A stretch of 64,000 bases of DNA from an endosymbiont of Lamellibrachia barhami (GTDB lineage: Bacteria; Pseudomonadota; Gammaproteobacteria; Chromatiales; Chromatiaceae), in NCBI RefSeq assembly GCF_011947365.2, contig NZ_JAAVSH020000001.1, positions 1,036,495-1,100,494 on the forward strand, in the 5' to 3' direction. Numbering within the stretch: the first letter of the stretch is position 1; the number at the start of each line of letters is the position of its first letter. Of the stretch, positions 54,944-64,000 are shown one piece after another. Under the pieces are notes generated by a model that did not search any database, was not told the DNA's origin, and worked only from the letters and a program-made list of their open reading frames with translations. A program made the translations under genes and the position numbers.

Positions 54944-56038
54944 TCATATTTGTGAGGGATGGATTTGGATCCGTTCTCTGGATGTTTCCCTGAACTGCTG
55001 TGGGCTCTGTCCGGTCCAGCGTTTAAAGGCGCGGGAGAAATTACTCGGTTCACTGAAGCCCAGCATATAGCCGATTTCGATGATCTGGCGCTCGCTGTTT
55101 GTCAGATACTCCTGTGCCAACTGCCGACGTGTCCCTGCCAGTACCTCTTTGTAACTTGTCCGTTCATTTTTCAGTTGCCGCTGGAGGCTCCGCAGACTCA
55201 TATTGAGTCGCTGCACAATCGACGCTTCACTGATGGTCCCGCCGGGCAGGGCGTCGATGATCAGCGTCCTGAGCCGTGCGGAAAGCGTCTGAGGGTCAAA
55301 GCGTTTCAGATATTCGATGACGACCTGATCGTTTACTCTTGCCAAATCAGGGTTGGCGGTGGGCAGTGGTCGGTCGAATGTTTCCCGATCAAACAGGATC
55401 TGGTTGCTAACGCTGGAAAATGTGACGGGGCAGCCAAAGTAGTGTCGGTAGCGGCTGACGCATGTGGCTGGGGATTTTCTTTGCAGATAGACGTGAATAG
55501 GGCGCACTGTGGAACCGGCCGTGATACGGGACATCTCCACAAACACAGCCAGGGTGCCATCGATGGACGCGGGATCCGGCGCGGCCCGGAAACGTTCTGT
55601 GGAGAAGTCGACTCTATAGCGATCACCCTCTGAATTCAGGCTGATCTTGAATGCAGTGGAGAGGAAACGCTGATAACAGACGACCCGTTCGATCGCTTCG
55701 CGCAGGCTGTTACTCGAGATCATGGAAAGCCCAACCCCATGTAGCGCGGCAGGTTGCACTACATCCGCCAGTCCCAATCCGAAACACTCGTCCCCGGACC
55801 ATTCCACAGCCAGCCGCCATGCACGCTGCATCAAAGGGACTGAGATTCGCCCATTCGGGTCGTTATATTCACCGGGTCCGATACCTAACTGCGAAAGAAA
55901 TGCCTCAAGGTCGATACCCCTGGCGACAACTGCCTGGGCCAGCAGCGAGGCGGCACTGACCAGGGTCGTGTTGGTGCTCTGTTCTTCCGATGCCTTCATC
56001 AGCGACTTGGATATTCCAGATATTATTTTGTTGTCCAT
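54944..56038 (-). CDS. AraC-family regulator with AraC-type arabinose-binding-like N-terminal domain
   Basis: 364 residues from the ATG at 56038. The N-terminal ~200 residues match the OruR/ArgR-like sensor half (PLMQRAWRLAVEWSGDECFG, then GLGLADVVQPAALHGVGLSM). The C-terminal double helix-turn-helix has SLRSLQRQLKNERTSYKEVL and YLTNSERQIIEIGYMLGFSE, ending FSRAFKRWTGQSPQQFR. It lies upstream of lpxC on the same strand with a 94-base gap. Ligand and targets are unknown. Confidence 0.9.
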   Translation of the reverse strand: MDNKIISGISKSLMKASEEQSTNTTLVSAASLLAQAVVARGIDLEAFLSQLGIGPGEYNDPNGRISVPLMQRAWRLAVEWSGDECFGLGLADVVQPAALHGVGLSMISSNSLREAIERVVCYQRFLSTAFKISLNSEGDRYRVDFSTERFRAAPDPASIDGTLAVFVEMSRITAGSTVRPIHVYLQRKSPATCVSRYRHYFGCPVTFSSVSNQILFDRETFDRPLPTANPDLARVNDQVVIEYLKRFDPQTLSARLRTLIIDALPGGTISEASIVQRLNMSLRSLQRQLKNERTSYKEVLAGTRRQLAQEYLTNSERQIIEIGYMLGFSEPSNFSRAFKRWTGQSPQQFRETSRERIQIHPSQI

Positions 56039-56056
56039 AGGGTACAATTCGCCCCC

Positions 56057-56971
56057 ATGTTTTGCGAATACGATCTTCACAATCACTCTACAGCCTCAGA
56101 CGGCACTCTGGCGCCTGCCAACCTGGTGCAAATGGCGGCAGATGCCGGTGTGCGCGTATTGGCATTGACGGATCATGACAGTACCGAAGGTGTTGCCGAG
56201 GCGGTGAAGGCAGCCGCACGGCTGGATATCCATCTGATTGCGGGGGCTGAAATCTCCGTCACCTGGCAGCGGCAGACAGTCCACATCGTAGCGCTGAATC
56301 TCGACACCGATTGCGGGGTACTGCAAGAAGGTCTGAAAGGCCTGCGCCAGCGGCGGGATCGACGTGCAGAGGAGATATCGCTGCGGCTGGAGAAGAGCGG
56401 AATTCCCGATGCACTCGAAGGGGCGCGCAGTTTTTCCAACGGCAGACTGATCAGTCGTACTCACTTTGCACGTTATCTGGCAAAGATTGGCGCAGCTTCC
56501 GACGAACGGGCTGTTTTCAAACATTTTCTGGTCAATGGCAAGCCCGGGCATGTTGCGGGCCAGTGGGCCTCCCTGGGTGAGGCGGTTGGCTGGATCAGGG
56601 AGGCTGGTGGGCAGGCGGTAGTGGCGCATCCGGCTCGATACAGAATGACGCGCACCAAGCTGCGGCGTCTGCTGGCGGATTTTGTCGAGGTTGGGGGCGT
56701 GGGGCTGGAGGTTGTCTCCGGCAGCCACAGCAAGGATGAGGCCTTTACCATGGCCCGGCATGCTGCGGATTTTGCTCTGCTGGCATCGGCTGGCTCAGAT
56801 TTCCACACCCCGGACAATCCCTGGATTGCATTGGGACGCTTACCGCTGCTTCCCGATGGTTGTGTCCCTGTTTGGCGGGATTGGGGCCTCGCGTTGGAGA
56901 ACCCAATTACGAGCAATGTCAGTTTGACGGACGAGAGATATGGCGCAGTTTTTTCAGATACACCCCGATAA
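56057..56971 (+). CDS. rnm: PHP-domain 5'-3' exoribonuclease / phosphatase (RNase AM type)
   Basis: 304 residues. The PHP active site is complete: YDLHNHSTASDGTL near 5-18, LTDHDSTEG near 37-45, GAEISVTW near 63 and the later SGSHSKDEAFT and SAGSDFHTP. E. coli RNase AM (YciV) trims 5' ends of rRNA and removes short RNAs and 3',5'-bisphosphates. Position ahead of the yciO-type gene (31-base overlap) is the same as in E. coli, which supports the assignment. Confidence 0.9.
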   Translation: MFCEYDLHNHSTASDGTLAPANLVQMAADAGVRVLALTDHDSTEGVAEAVKAAARLDIHLIAGAEISVTWQRQTVHIVALNLDTDCGVLQEGLKGLRQRRDRRAEEISLRLEKSGIPDALEGARSFSNGRLISRTHFARYLAKIGAASDERAVFKHFLVNGKPGHVAGQWASLGEAVGWIREAGGQAVVAHPARYRMTRTKLRRLLADFVEVGGVGLEVVSGSHSKDEAFTMARHAADFALLASAGSDFHTPDNPWIALGRLPLLPDGCVPVWRDWGLALENPITSNVSLTDERYGAVFSDTPR

Positions 56972-57563
56972 CCCCCAGCCGCGTTTGATCCGCCAAGCGG
57001 TAAATATCATCCGTCAGGGTGGCTTGGTGATCTATCCGACTGACTCCAGTTATGCCTTGGGCTGCCAGATTGGCGATAAGGGGGCGATGGAGAAGATCCG
57101 GCGCATTCGCAAGTTGGATGAGAGCCACAACTTTACGCTTGTGTGCCGGGATCTCACTGAGATCTCCAACTATGCCAAGGTGGGTAATCAGGAGTTCAGG
57201 CTGCTGAAGACGCTGACACCCGGTCCCTATACTTTCATCCACCAGGCCACAAAACAGGTACCCCGCCGGCTGCAGCATGCCAAGAGAAAAACCATCGGCA
57301 TCCGCGTGCCCGACAACCAGATTGTCAAGGATATGCTCGAAGAGCTGGGAGAGCCGATCATGAGCACCACGCTGATCCTGCCGGGTGACGAGATGCCGCT
57401 CACCGATCCCTATGAGATGCGCCAGATTCTGGATCATGAGGTGGATCTGATCATCGATGGCGGTTATTGCGGATTCGAACCCACCTCTGTGGTGGTGATG
57501 ACGGAAGAGACACCGGAAATCGCCAGGGCCGGCAAGGGCGATGTCTCCCTGTTCGAGGTATAA
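56940..57563 (+). CDS. yciO: YciO family protein (YrdC/Sua5-like)
   Basis: 207 residues, a single YrdC-type fold: PQPRLIRQAVNIIRQGGLVI near 14-33 then YPTDSSYALGCQIGDKGAME. KTLTPGPYTFIHQATKQVPR and KRKTIGIRVPDNQIVKDMLE match YciO more than TsaC. Sua5/TsaC enzymes make threonylcarbamoyl-AMP for t6A; YciO is a weaker paralogue. Its 5' end overlaps rnm and its 3' end is 7 bases from the M50 gene start, in a five-to-seven gene operon. Confidence 0.92.
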   Translation: MAQFFQIHPDNPQPRLIRQAVNIIRQGGLVIYPTDSSYALGCQIGDKGAMEKIRRIRKLDESHNFTLVCRDLTEISNYAKVGNQEFRLLKTLTPGPYTFIHQATKQVPRRLQHAKRKTIGIRVPDNQIVKDMLEELGEPIMSTTLILPGDEMPLTDPYEMRQILDHEVDLIIDGGYCGFEPTSVVVMTEETPEIARAGKGDVSLFEV

Positions 57564-57570
57564 TCCGCCG

Positions 57571-58257
57571 ATGGACGAAATCTTATACAAACTTTCCATT
57601 TTTGCACTGCCCCTGCTGTTTGCCGTCACCGTACATGAAGCCGCCCACGGCTGGATGGCGGAGAAGCTGGGAGACGGCACCGCGCGTATGCTCGGGCGGG
57701 TAACGCTGAATCCTCTCCGGCACATCGATCCTGTCGGTACAGTGGTGGTGCCGATTGCAGTCTATCTGCTTAGCGGATTTATATTTGGTTGGGCCAAACC
57801 GGTGCCGGTCAACTGGAACAATCTGCGCAATACCCGGCGGGATGTGGCACTGGTGTCCCTGGCCGGGCCGGGAGCAAATTTCCTGATGGCCCTGATCTGG
57901 GCGCTGCTAATCTATCTGGGATTATGGATTTTTAATTCACTTGAATGGGTTGCGCGTCCATTGATCTACATGGGGGTGGCCGGTGTCCTTATCAACGCTA
58001 TTCTGATGGCGCTGAACCTGCTGCCGGTGCCGCCTCTGGATGGTGGTCGCGTGGTCTATTCACTGTTACCGCCGAAGATGGCGCAGGTCTACTCCCGTCT
58101 TGAACCCTATGGCCTGTTTATCGTCGTCCTGCTGTTGGCCACTGGTCTGCTGGGGATGATTCTCTGGCCCCTGATCGGTTTGACCATCTCGATCCTGCCG
58201 GCAACAGATATCGTGACTCAACTGATCCCCGTCATCCTCAGTCCCGCAAGGAGTTGA
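57571..58257 (+). CDS. Site-2 (M50) membrane metalloprotease
   Basis: 228 residues from the ATG at 57571, seven bases after yciO. The zinc motif HEAAHGW is at 22-28 inside the first helix, and the third ligand lies in LNLLPVPPLDGGRVV near 150-164, with GPGANFLMALIW near 103. Short M50 proteases of this kind have about six helices and no PDZ domain, unlike RseP. Substrate unknown. Overlaps the trpS start region. Confidence 0.92.
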   Translation: MDEILYKLSIFALPLLFAVTVHEAAHGWMAEKLGDGTARMLGRVTLNPLRHIDPVGTVVVPIAVYLLSGFIFGWAKPVPVNWNNLRNTRRDVALVSLAGPGANFLMALIWALLIYLGLWIFNSLEWVARPLIYMGVAGVLINAILMALNLLPVPPLDGGRVVYSLLPPKMAQVYSRLEPYGLFIVVLLLATGLLGMILWPLIGLTISILPATDIVTQLIPVILSPARS

Positions 58258-58259
58258 TC

Positions 58260-59477
58260 TTGAATTCTGTCTCCGCACAGCACTCGCGCGTGCTCTCCGG
58301 CATGCGCCCTACCGGCCGCCTTCATCTGGGCCACTACCACGGCGTGCTGAAAAACTGGGTGGAACTCCAGCACGAGCATGAGTGTTTCTTCTTCGTTGCC
58401 GACTGGCATGCATTGACCACTCACTATGATGACCCCTCAGTGGTTCCAGCGAGTGTCCGCGACATGGTGATCGACTGGCTGGCAGCCGGTGTCGATACTG
58501 AGAAGGCGACCCTGTTCGTGCAGTCCCATGTGCCGGAACATGCAGAATTGCATCTGCTGCTCTCCATGATTACCCCGCTGGGCTGGCTGGAGCGGGTGCC
58601 CAGTTACAAGGATCAGCAGGAGAAGCTGAAAGAGAAGGATCTGGCTACCTATGGTTTTCTCGGTTACCCACTGCTGCAGTCAGCGGATATCCTGATCTAC
58701 AAGGCCGGATATGTTCCGGTGGGCGAGGATCAGGTGGCGCATGTGGAACTGACCCGTGAAGTGGCGCGCCGCTTCAACCATATATATGGGCGCGAGGCCG
58801 ACTTCGAACAGAAGGCAGAGCAGGCGAAGAAGAAGATGGGCAAAAAGAGCGCCAAGGCGTTTGATCGATTCCGTCGCGCCTATCAGGAGCAAGGTGACCT
58901 GGAGGCACTGACCTCGGCCCGCGACTTGCTCGAATCCCAACAGAACATCACCGATAGTGACCGGGAACGGCTGTTCGGTTTCCTTGAGGGGGGCGGTAGG
59001 ATCATCCTGGTGGAGCCTCAACCACTGCTGACCAAGGCCTCCAAGATGCCGGGGCTCGACGGCCAGAAGATGTCCAAGTCCTACGGCAACACCATCTCTC
59101 TGCGGGAGAGACCGGAGAAGCTGGAGACCATGCTCAAACGCATGCCCACCGACACCAACCGGGTACGGCGCACCGATCCTGGCGATCCGGCCAAATGTCC
59201 GGTCTGGCAGTTTCATGAGGTCTACTCCAACGATGAGATAAAGGCCTGGGTGCAGGAGGGGTGCCGCTCCGCAGGAATCGGCTGTCTCGATTGTAAGGCG
59301 CCGGTGATCGAATCGGTGCTGGCGGAACTCAGGCCGATGCAGGCGAGGGCGGAGGCGTTCGAGGCTCAGCCGGAATTGGTGGACGACATTATCACCGCAG
59401 GCTGTGAAAGGGCACGGGAAGTGGCGCAAGAGACCATGGCAGAGGTACGCCAGGTAATGTTTCTGGATCGCTTCTGA
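58260..59477 (+). CDS. trpS: Tryptophan-tRNA ligase
   Basis: 405 residues. Start TTG at 58260 sits six bases after AAGGAG; TTG at 58254 is an alternative and overlaps the protease stop. The HIGH-like motif is RPTGRLHLGHYHGVLKNW near 17-34 and KMSKS is in GLDGQKMSKSYGNT near 265. The protein is about 70 residues longer than E. coli TrpS because of an insertion (about 180-250: KKMGKKSAKAFDRFRRAYQE onward), a form seen in many gammaproteobacteria. It is placed between the M50 protease and scpA. Confidence 0.94.
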   Translation: MNSVSAQHSRVLSGMRPTGRLHLGHYHGVLKNWVELQHEHECFFFVADWHALTTHYDDPSVVPASVRDMVIDWLAAGVDTEKATLFVQSHVPEHAELHLLLSMITPLGWLERVPSYKDQQEKLKEKDLATYGFLGYPLLQSADILIYKAGYVPVGEDQVAHVELTREVARRFNHIYGREADFEQKAEQAKKKMGKKSAKAFDRFRRAYQEQGDLEALTSARDLLESQQNITDSDRERLFGFLEGGGRIILVEPQPLLTKASKMPGLDGQKMSKSYGNTISLRERPEKLETMLKRMPTDTNRVRRTDPGDPAKCPVWQFHEVYSNDEIKAWVQEGCRSAGIGCLDCKAPVIESVLAELRPMQARAEAFEAQPELVDDIITAGCERAREVAQETMAEVRQVMFLDRF

Positions 59478-59491
59478 ACCGGCATTCGAAA

Positions 59492-60310
59492 ATGGAACCC
59501 ACAGAAACGCATCCTCACCACCATCCTGAGCAGGAGGAGATGCCCTTCGCCGTGGTTCAGGGTGAACCTTTGGCAACGCCGCCGACGGATCTCTATATCC
59601 CGCCGGATGCGCTGGAGGTGTTTCTCGATGCTTTCGAGGGGCCATTGGATCTGCTGCTCTATCTGATCAAACGGCAGAACCTGGATATTCTCGACATCCC
59701 CGTCGCTGAGATTACCCTGCAGTATGTCCAGTACATCGAGATGATGGAGAATCTGCGGCTTGAACTGGCCGCGGAATATCTGGTGATGGCAGCGATGCTG
59801 GCAGAGATCAAATCCCGTATGCTGCTGCCGCGTCCGGTCAGTGAGGACGACGAAGGTGAAGACCCTCGGGCGGAACTGGTGCGCCGCCTGCAGGAGTATG
59901 AACGCTACAAGCAGGCCGCAGAGGATCTCGATGGCTTGGAGCACATGACCCGCGATAACTTCCAGGGGTATGCCGAACTGGTCGAACGCCATGTTGAGAC
60001 GAGGGATCCTGATGTGGATCTGAAAGAGGTACTGTTGGCCTTTCGTGATGTGCTCCACCGGGCGGACATGTTTACCAGCCATCGAGTCGAAAAAGAGGCG
60101 CTCTCTGTCAGGGAGAAGATGTCTCTGGTGCTGGAAAAGATCAACGGCGAAAGTTTTACTGAATTTACCGATCTATTTGATTTCACCGAGGGCAGGCTGG
60201 GCGTAGTGGTCACTTTTTTGGCAGTTCTTGAGTTAATCAAGAGTTCGCTGGTTGAATTGGTGCAGTCGGGGTCCTTTGCCCCAATTCACATAAAAGCGGT
60301 GACATCCTGA
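59492..60310 (+). CDS. scpA: Segregation and condensation protein A
   Basis: 272 residues. ScpA is the kleisin that bridges SMC heads. FEGPLDLLLYLIKRQNLDIL near 49-68 is the family signature; YLVMAAMLAEIKSRMLLPRP follows near 93, and VVTFLAVLELIKSSLVELVQ is the C-terminal winged-helix segment. It pairs with scpB just downstream; the smc gene itself is at the right edge of the window, an association whose closeness here is doubtful because of the assembly junction. Confidence 0.95.
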   Translation: MEPTETHPHHHPEQEEMPFAVVQGEPLATPPTDLYIPPDALEVFLDAFEGPLDLLLYLIKRQNLDILDIPVAEITLQYVQYIEMMENLRLELAAEYLVMAAMLAEIKSRMLLPRPVSEDDEGEDPRAELVRRLQEYERYKQAAEDLDGLEHMTRDNFQGYAELVERHVETRDPDVDLKEVLLAFRDVLHRADMFTSHRVEKEALSVREKMSLVLEKINGESFTEFTDLFDFTEGRLGVVVTFLAVLELIKSSLVELVQSGSFAPIHIKAVTS

Positions 60311-60324
60311 GGAAATGAACCATC

Positions 60325-61144
60325 ATGTCGTCTAACGAAACACTGAAGCAGATCATCGAGGCTGCGCTGCTGGCGGCAGGCAGACCCATGAGCCTGGATC
60401 AGATACAGGCCCTGTTCGAGAAAGAAGATGAGCCGGAAAAGAAGTGTCTGCGGGAGGTGCTCGCCGAACTGACGGAAGACTACCAGGGGCGTGGCATCGA
60501 AATCAGAGAGGTCGGCAATGGTTTTCGTATCCAGGTGCGCAGCGAATTCTCTCCCTGGGTCTCCAAACTATGGGATGAGCGTCCGCCAAAGTACTCCCGC
60601 GCACTGCTGGAGACCCTGGCGCTGATCGCCTACCGTCAACCGATCACTCGCGGAGAGATCGAGGATATTCGTGGCGTCAGTGTCAGCACCAACATCGTCA
60701 AGACCCTCACAGAACGGGAGTGGGTGCGCGTGGTGGGCCATCGTGACGTGCCGGGTAAACCGGCGCTATACGCCACCACCAAAGAGTTTCTCGATTACTT
60801 CAACCTGAAGGGTCTGAGTGAGTTGCCGACCCTGGCGGAGATTCGAGACCTCGATTCCATCAATCGCGAACTGGAATTGAAGGACCCCGATAAACTGGAT
60901 GAAGCACCCGCCGAGTCTGAGCAGACGCCAGACGAAGTCGTGGATGCTCAACCGGTGATGGAGACAGATCAACTGGACGAGAATGAAATCCCGGCAGAAG
61001 CTGCCGACGGTATCGATCTCCAGGATGAGTCTGGGCAAAAGAGTGAGCATTCGACGGTATCGGAGACACAAGATACCCGTGTCGATGTAGAAGAAGATGA
61101 ATTGGAGACTGATCAGATTGATCAGGCTGAAACCGGTCGTTTAG

Positions 61145-61152
<8 letters not shown>
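60325..61152 (+). CDS. scpB: Segregation and condensation protein B
   Basis: 275 residues. The two winged-helix domains cover about 1-180: [20 protein letters not shown] at the start, [20 protein letters not shown], then [20 protein letters not shown] and [16 protein letters not shown]. The last ~85 residues are a highly acidic tail ([20 protein letters not shown] and beyond), typical of gammaproteobacterial ScpB but long. It overlaps the rluB start by 8 bases. Confidence 0.95.
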
Positions 61153-63684
<2,532 letters not shown>

Positions 63685-63688
63685 CGTC

Positions 63689-64000
63689 CTAAATGGCAGC
63701 CAGTTGAGCCGCCTCCTCCACATCGACGGTGACCAGTCGGGAGACACCCGGTTCGTGCATGGTGACACCGGAGAGCTGATTGGCGATCTCCATGGTGATC
63801 TTGTTATGGGTGATGAAGATAAACTGCACCCGGTCGGCCATCGACTTCACCAAATCGCAGAAACGGCCGACGTTGGCATCATCCAGGGGGGCATCCACCT
63901 CGTCGAGCATACAGAAGGGGGCCGGATTGAGCTGAAAGATGGCAAAGACCAACGCCACCGCAGTCAGGGCCTTCTCACCACCGGAGAGGAGATGGATAGT
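63689..64000 (-). CDS. smc: Chromosome partition protein SMC, C-terminal end
   Basis: The frame is open to the right edge, leaving 103 C-terminal residues of about 1160. It contains the ABC signature [10 protein letters not shown], Walker B with [16 protein letters not shown] and the D-loop, then [20 protein letters not shown] and [20 protein letters not shown] condenses and segregates the chromosome with ScpA/ScpB. The ATG at 63958 is internal. Confidence 0.95.
   Translation of the reverse strand, partial: TIHLLSGGEKALTAVALVFAIFQLNPAPFCMLDEVDAPLDDANVGRFCDLVKSMADRVQFIFITHNKITMEIANQLSGVTMHEPGVSRLVTVDVEEAAQLAAI

Noticed and set aside
58680..59645. 321-codon minus-strand frame opposite trpS
   Set aside because: Antisense to trpS and the scpA start; no start signal or recognisable domain.

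Overview
The window looks like a piece of a gammaproteobacterial chromosome, probably from a sulfur-oxidising lineage. The gene order rsgA / M48 protease / orn / queG / nnr-tsaE-amidase-mutL-miaA is the block familiar from Enterobacteria and Pseudomonas, and the order rnm(PHP)-yciO-M50-trpS-scpA-scpB-rluB, with yciB and yciI nearby, is the usual gammaproteobacterial set. A YeeE/YedE protein carrying the three cysteines of thiosulfate transporters and part of a hydroxylamine-oxidoreductase-like multihaem cytochrome suggest sulfur and nitrogen chemistry. This taxonomic reading is inference. I saw no rRNA, tRNA, CRISPR array or transposase gene.

Layout. 1-2 kb: the end of a methyltransferase, a membrane protein and a lipoprotein. 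2-8.4 kb: the leftward nnr-tsaE-amidase-mutL-miaA operon (tRNA modification, NAD(P)HX repair, cell-wall cleavage, mismatch repair). 8.4-14 kb: queG, a VanZ-like protein, orn, an M48 protease, a small cytochrome c and rsgA. 14-17.4 kb: a PhoP/PhoQ-like two-component pair with PepSY and glycine-zipper envelope proteins. 17.6-30.8 kb: methyltransferase, metZ, gshA, a chemoreceptor-like protein, prc, a NUDIX protein, mazG, a thiosulfate-type transporter, an acyltransferase-like protein and dinB. 31-34.3 kb: an EF-G-like paralogue and small secreted proteins. 36.6-42 kb: PEP-CTERM-like protein, PpiC-type lipoprotein, yciI, yciB, a GlcG/HbpS-type protein and a NYN-domain protein. 42.5-53.2 kb: a dense signalling locus. 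53.3-61.6 kb: DUF1304, lpxC, an AraC regulator and the rnm-yciO-M50-trpS-scpAB-rluB run. 61.6-64 kb: leftward smc-zipA-ligA.

Two features stand out. First, 42.5-53.2 kb encodes a response regulator fused to an RsbW-like ATPase, a PAS/GAF histidine kinase, a TonB-dependent receptor-like outer-membrane protein, a YfiR-family periplasmic protein, a CHASE8-HAMP histidine kinase, a small membrane protein, another response regulator and a facing HD-GYP response regulator. It reads as an outer-membrane-to-cytoplasm signalling chain built like YfiBNR, but with a histidine kinase in place of the diguanylate cyclase and an HD-GYP c-di-GMP phosphodiesterase next door.

Second, ligA is split. Its 5' part lies at 62893-61660 (minus strand), and its 3' part begins at 35179 on the plus strand behind a decapitated multihaem cytochrome. 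The two share an inverted overlap of about 0.5 kb. Codon 245 of the 5' part (62161) matches in frame the first ligA base of the 3' part (35179), and joining them gives a normal 675-residue ligase. rluB is cut at the other junction, and the sequence around it carries many small indels. A wrongly placed or inverted contig is the simplest explanation, so gene order across 35.18 kb and 61.65 kb should not be trusted.

Regulatory and repeat signals include a hairpin that buries the lpxC Shine-Dalgarno, a perfect CRP-type palindrome at 26.7 kb, an AT-rich palindrome between gshA and the chemoreceptor gene, several intrinsic terminators, and at least four families of short palindromic repeats. One of these repeats supplies the N-terminal codons of the VanZ-like protein and another supplies the stop codon of a small gene.
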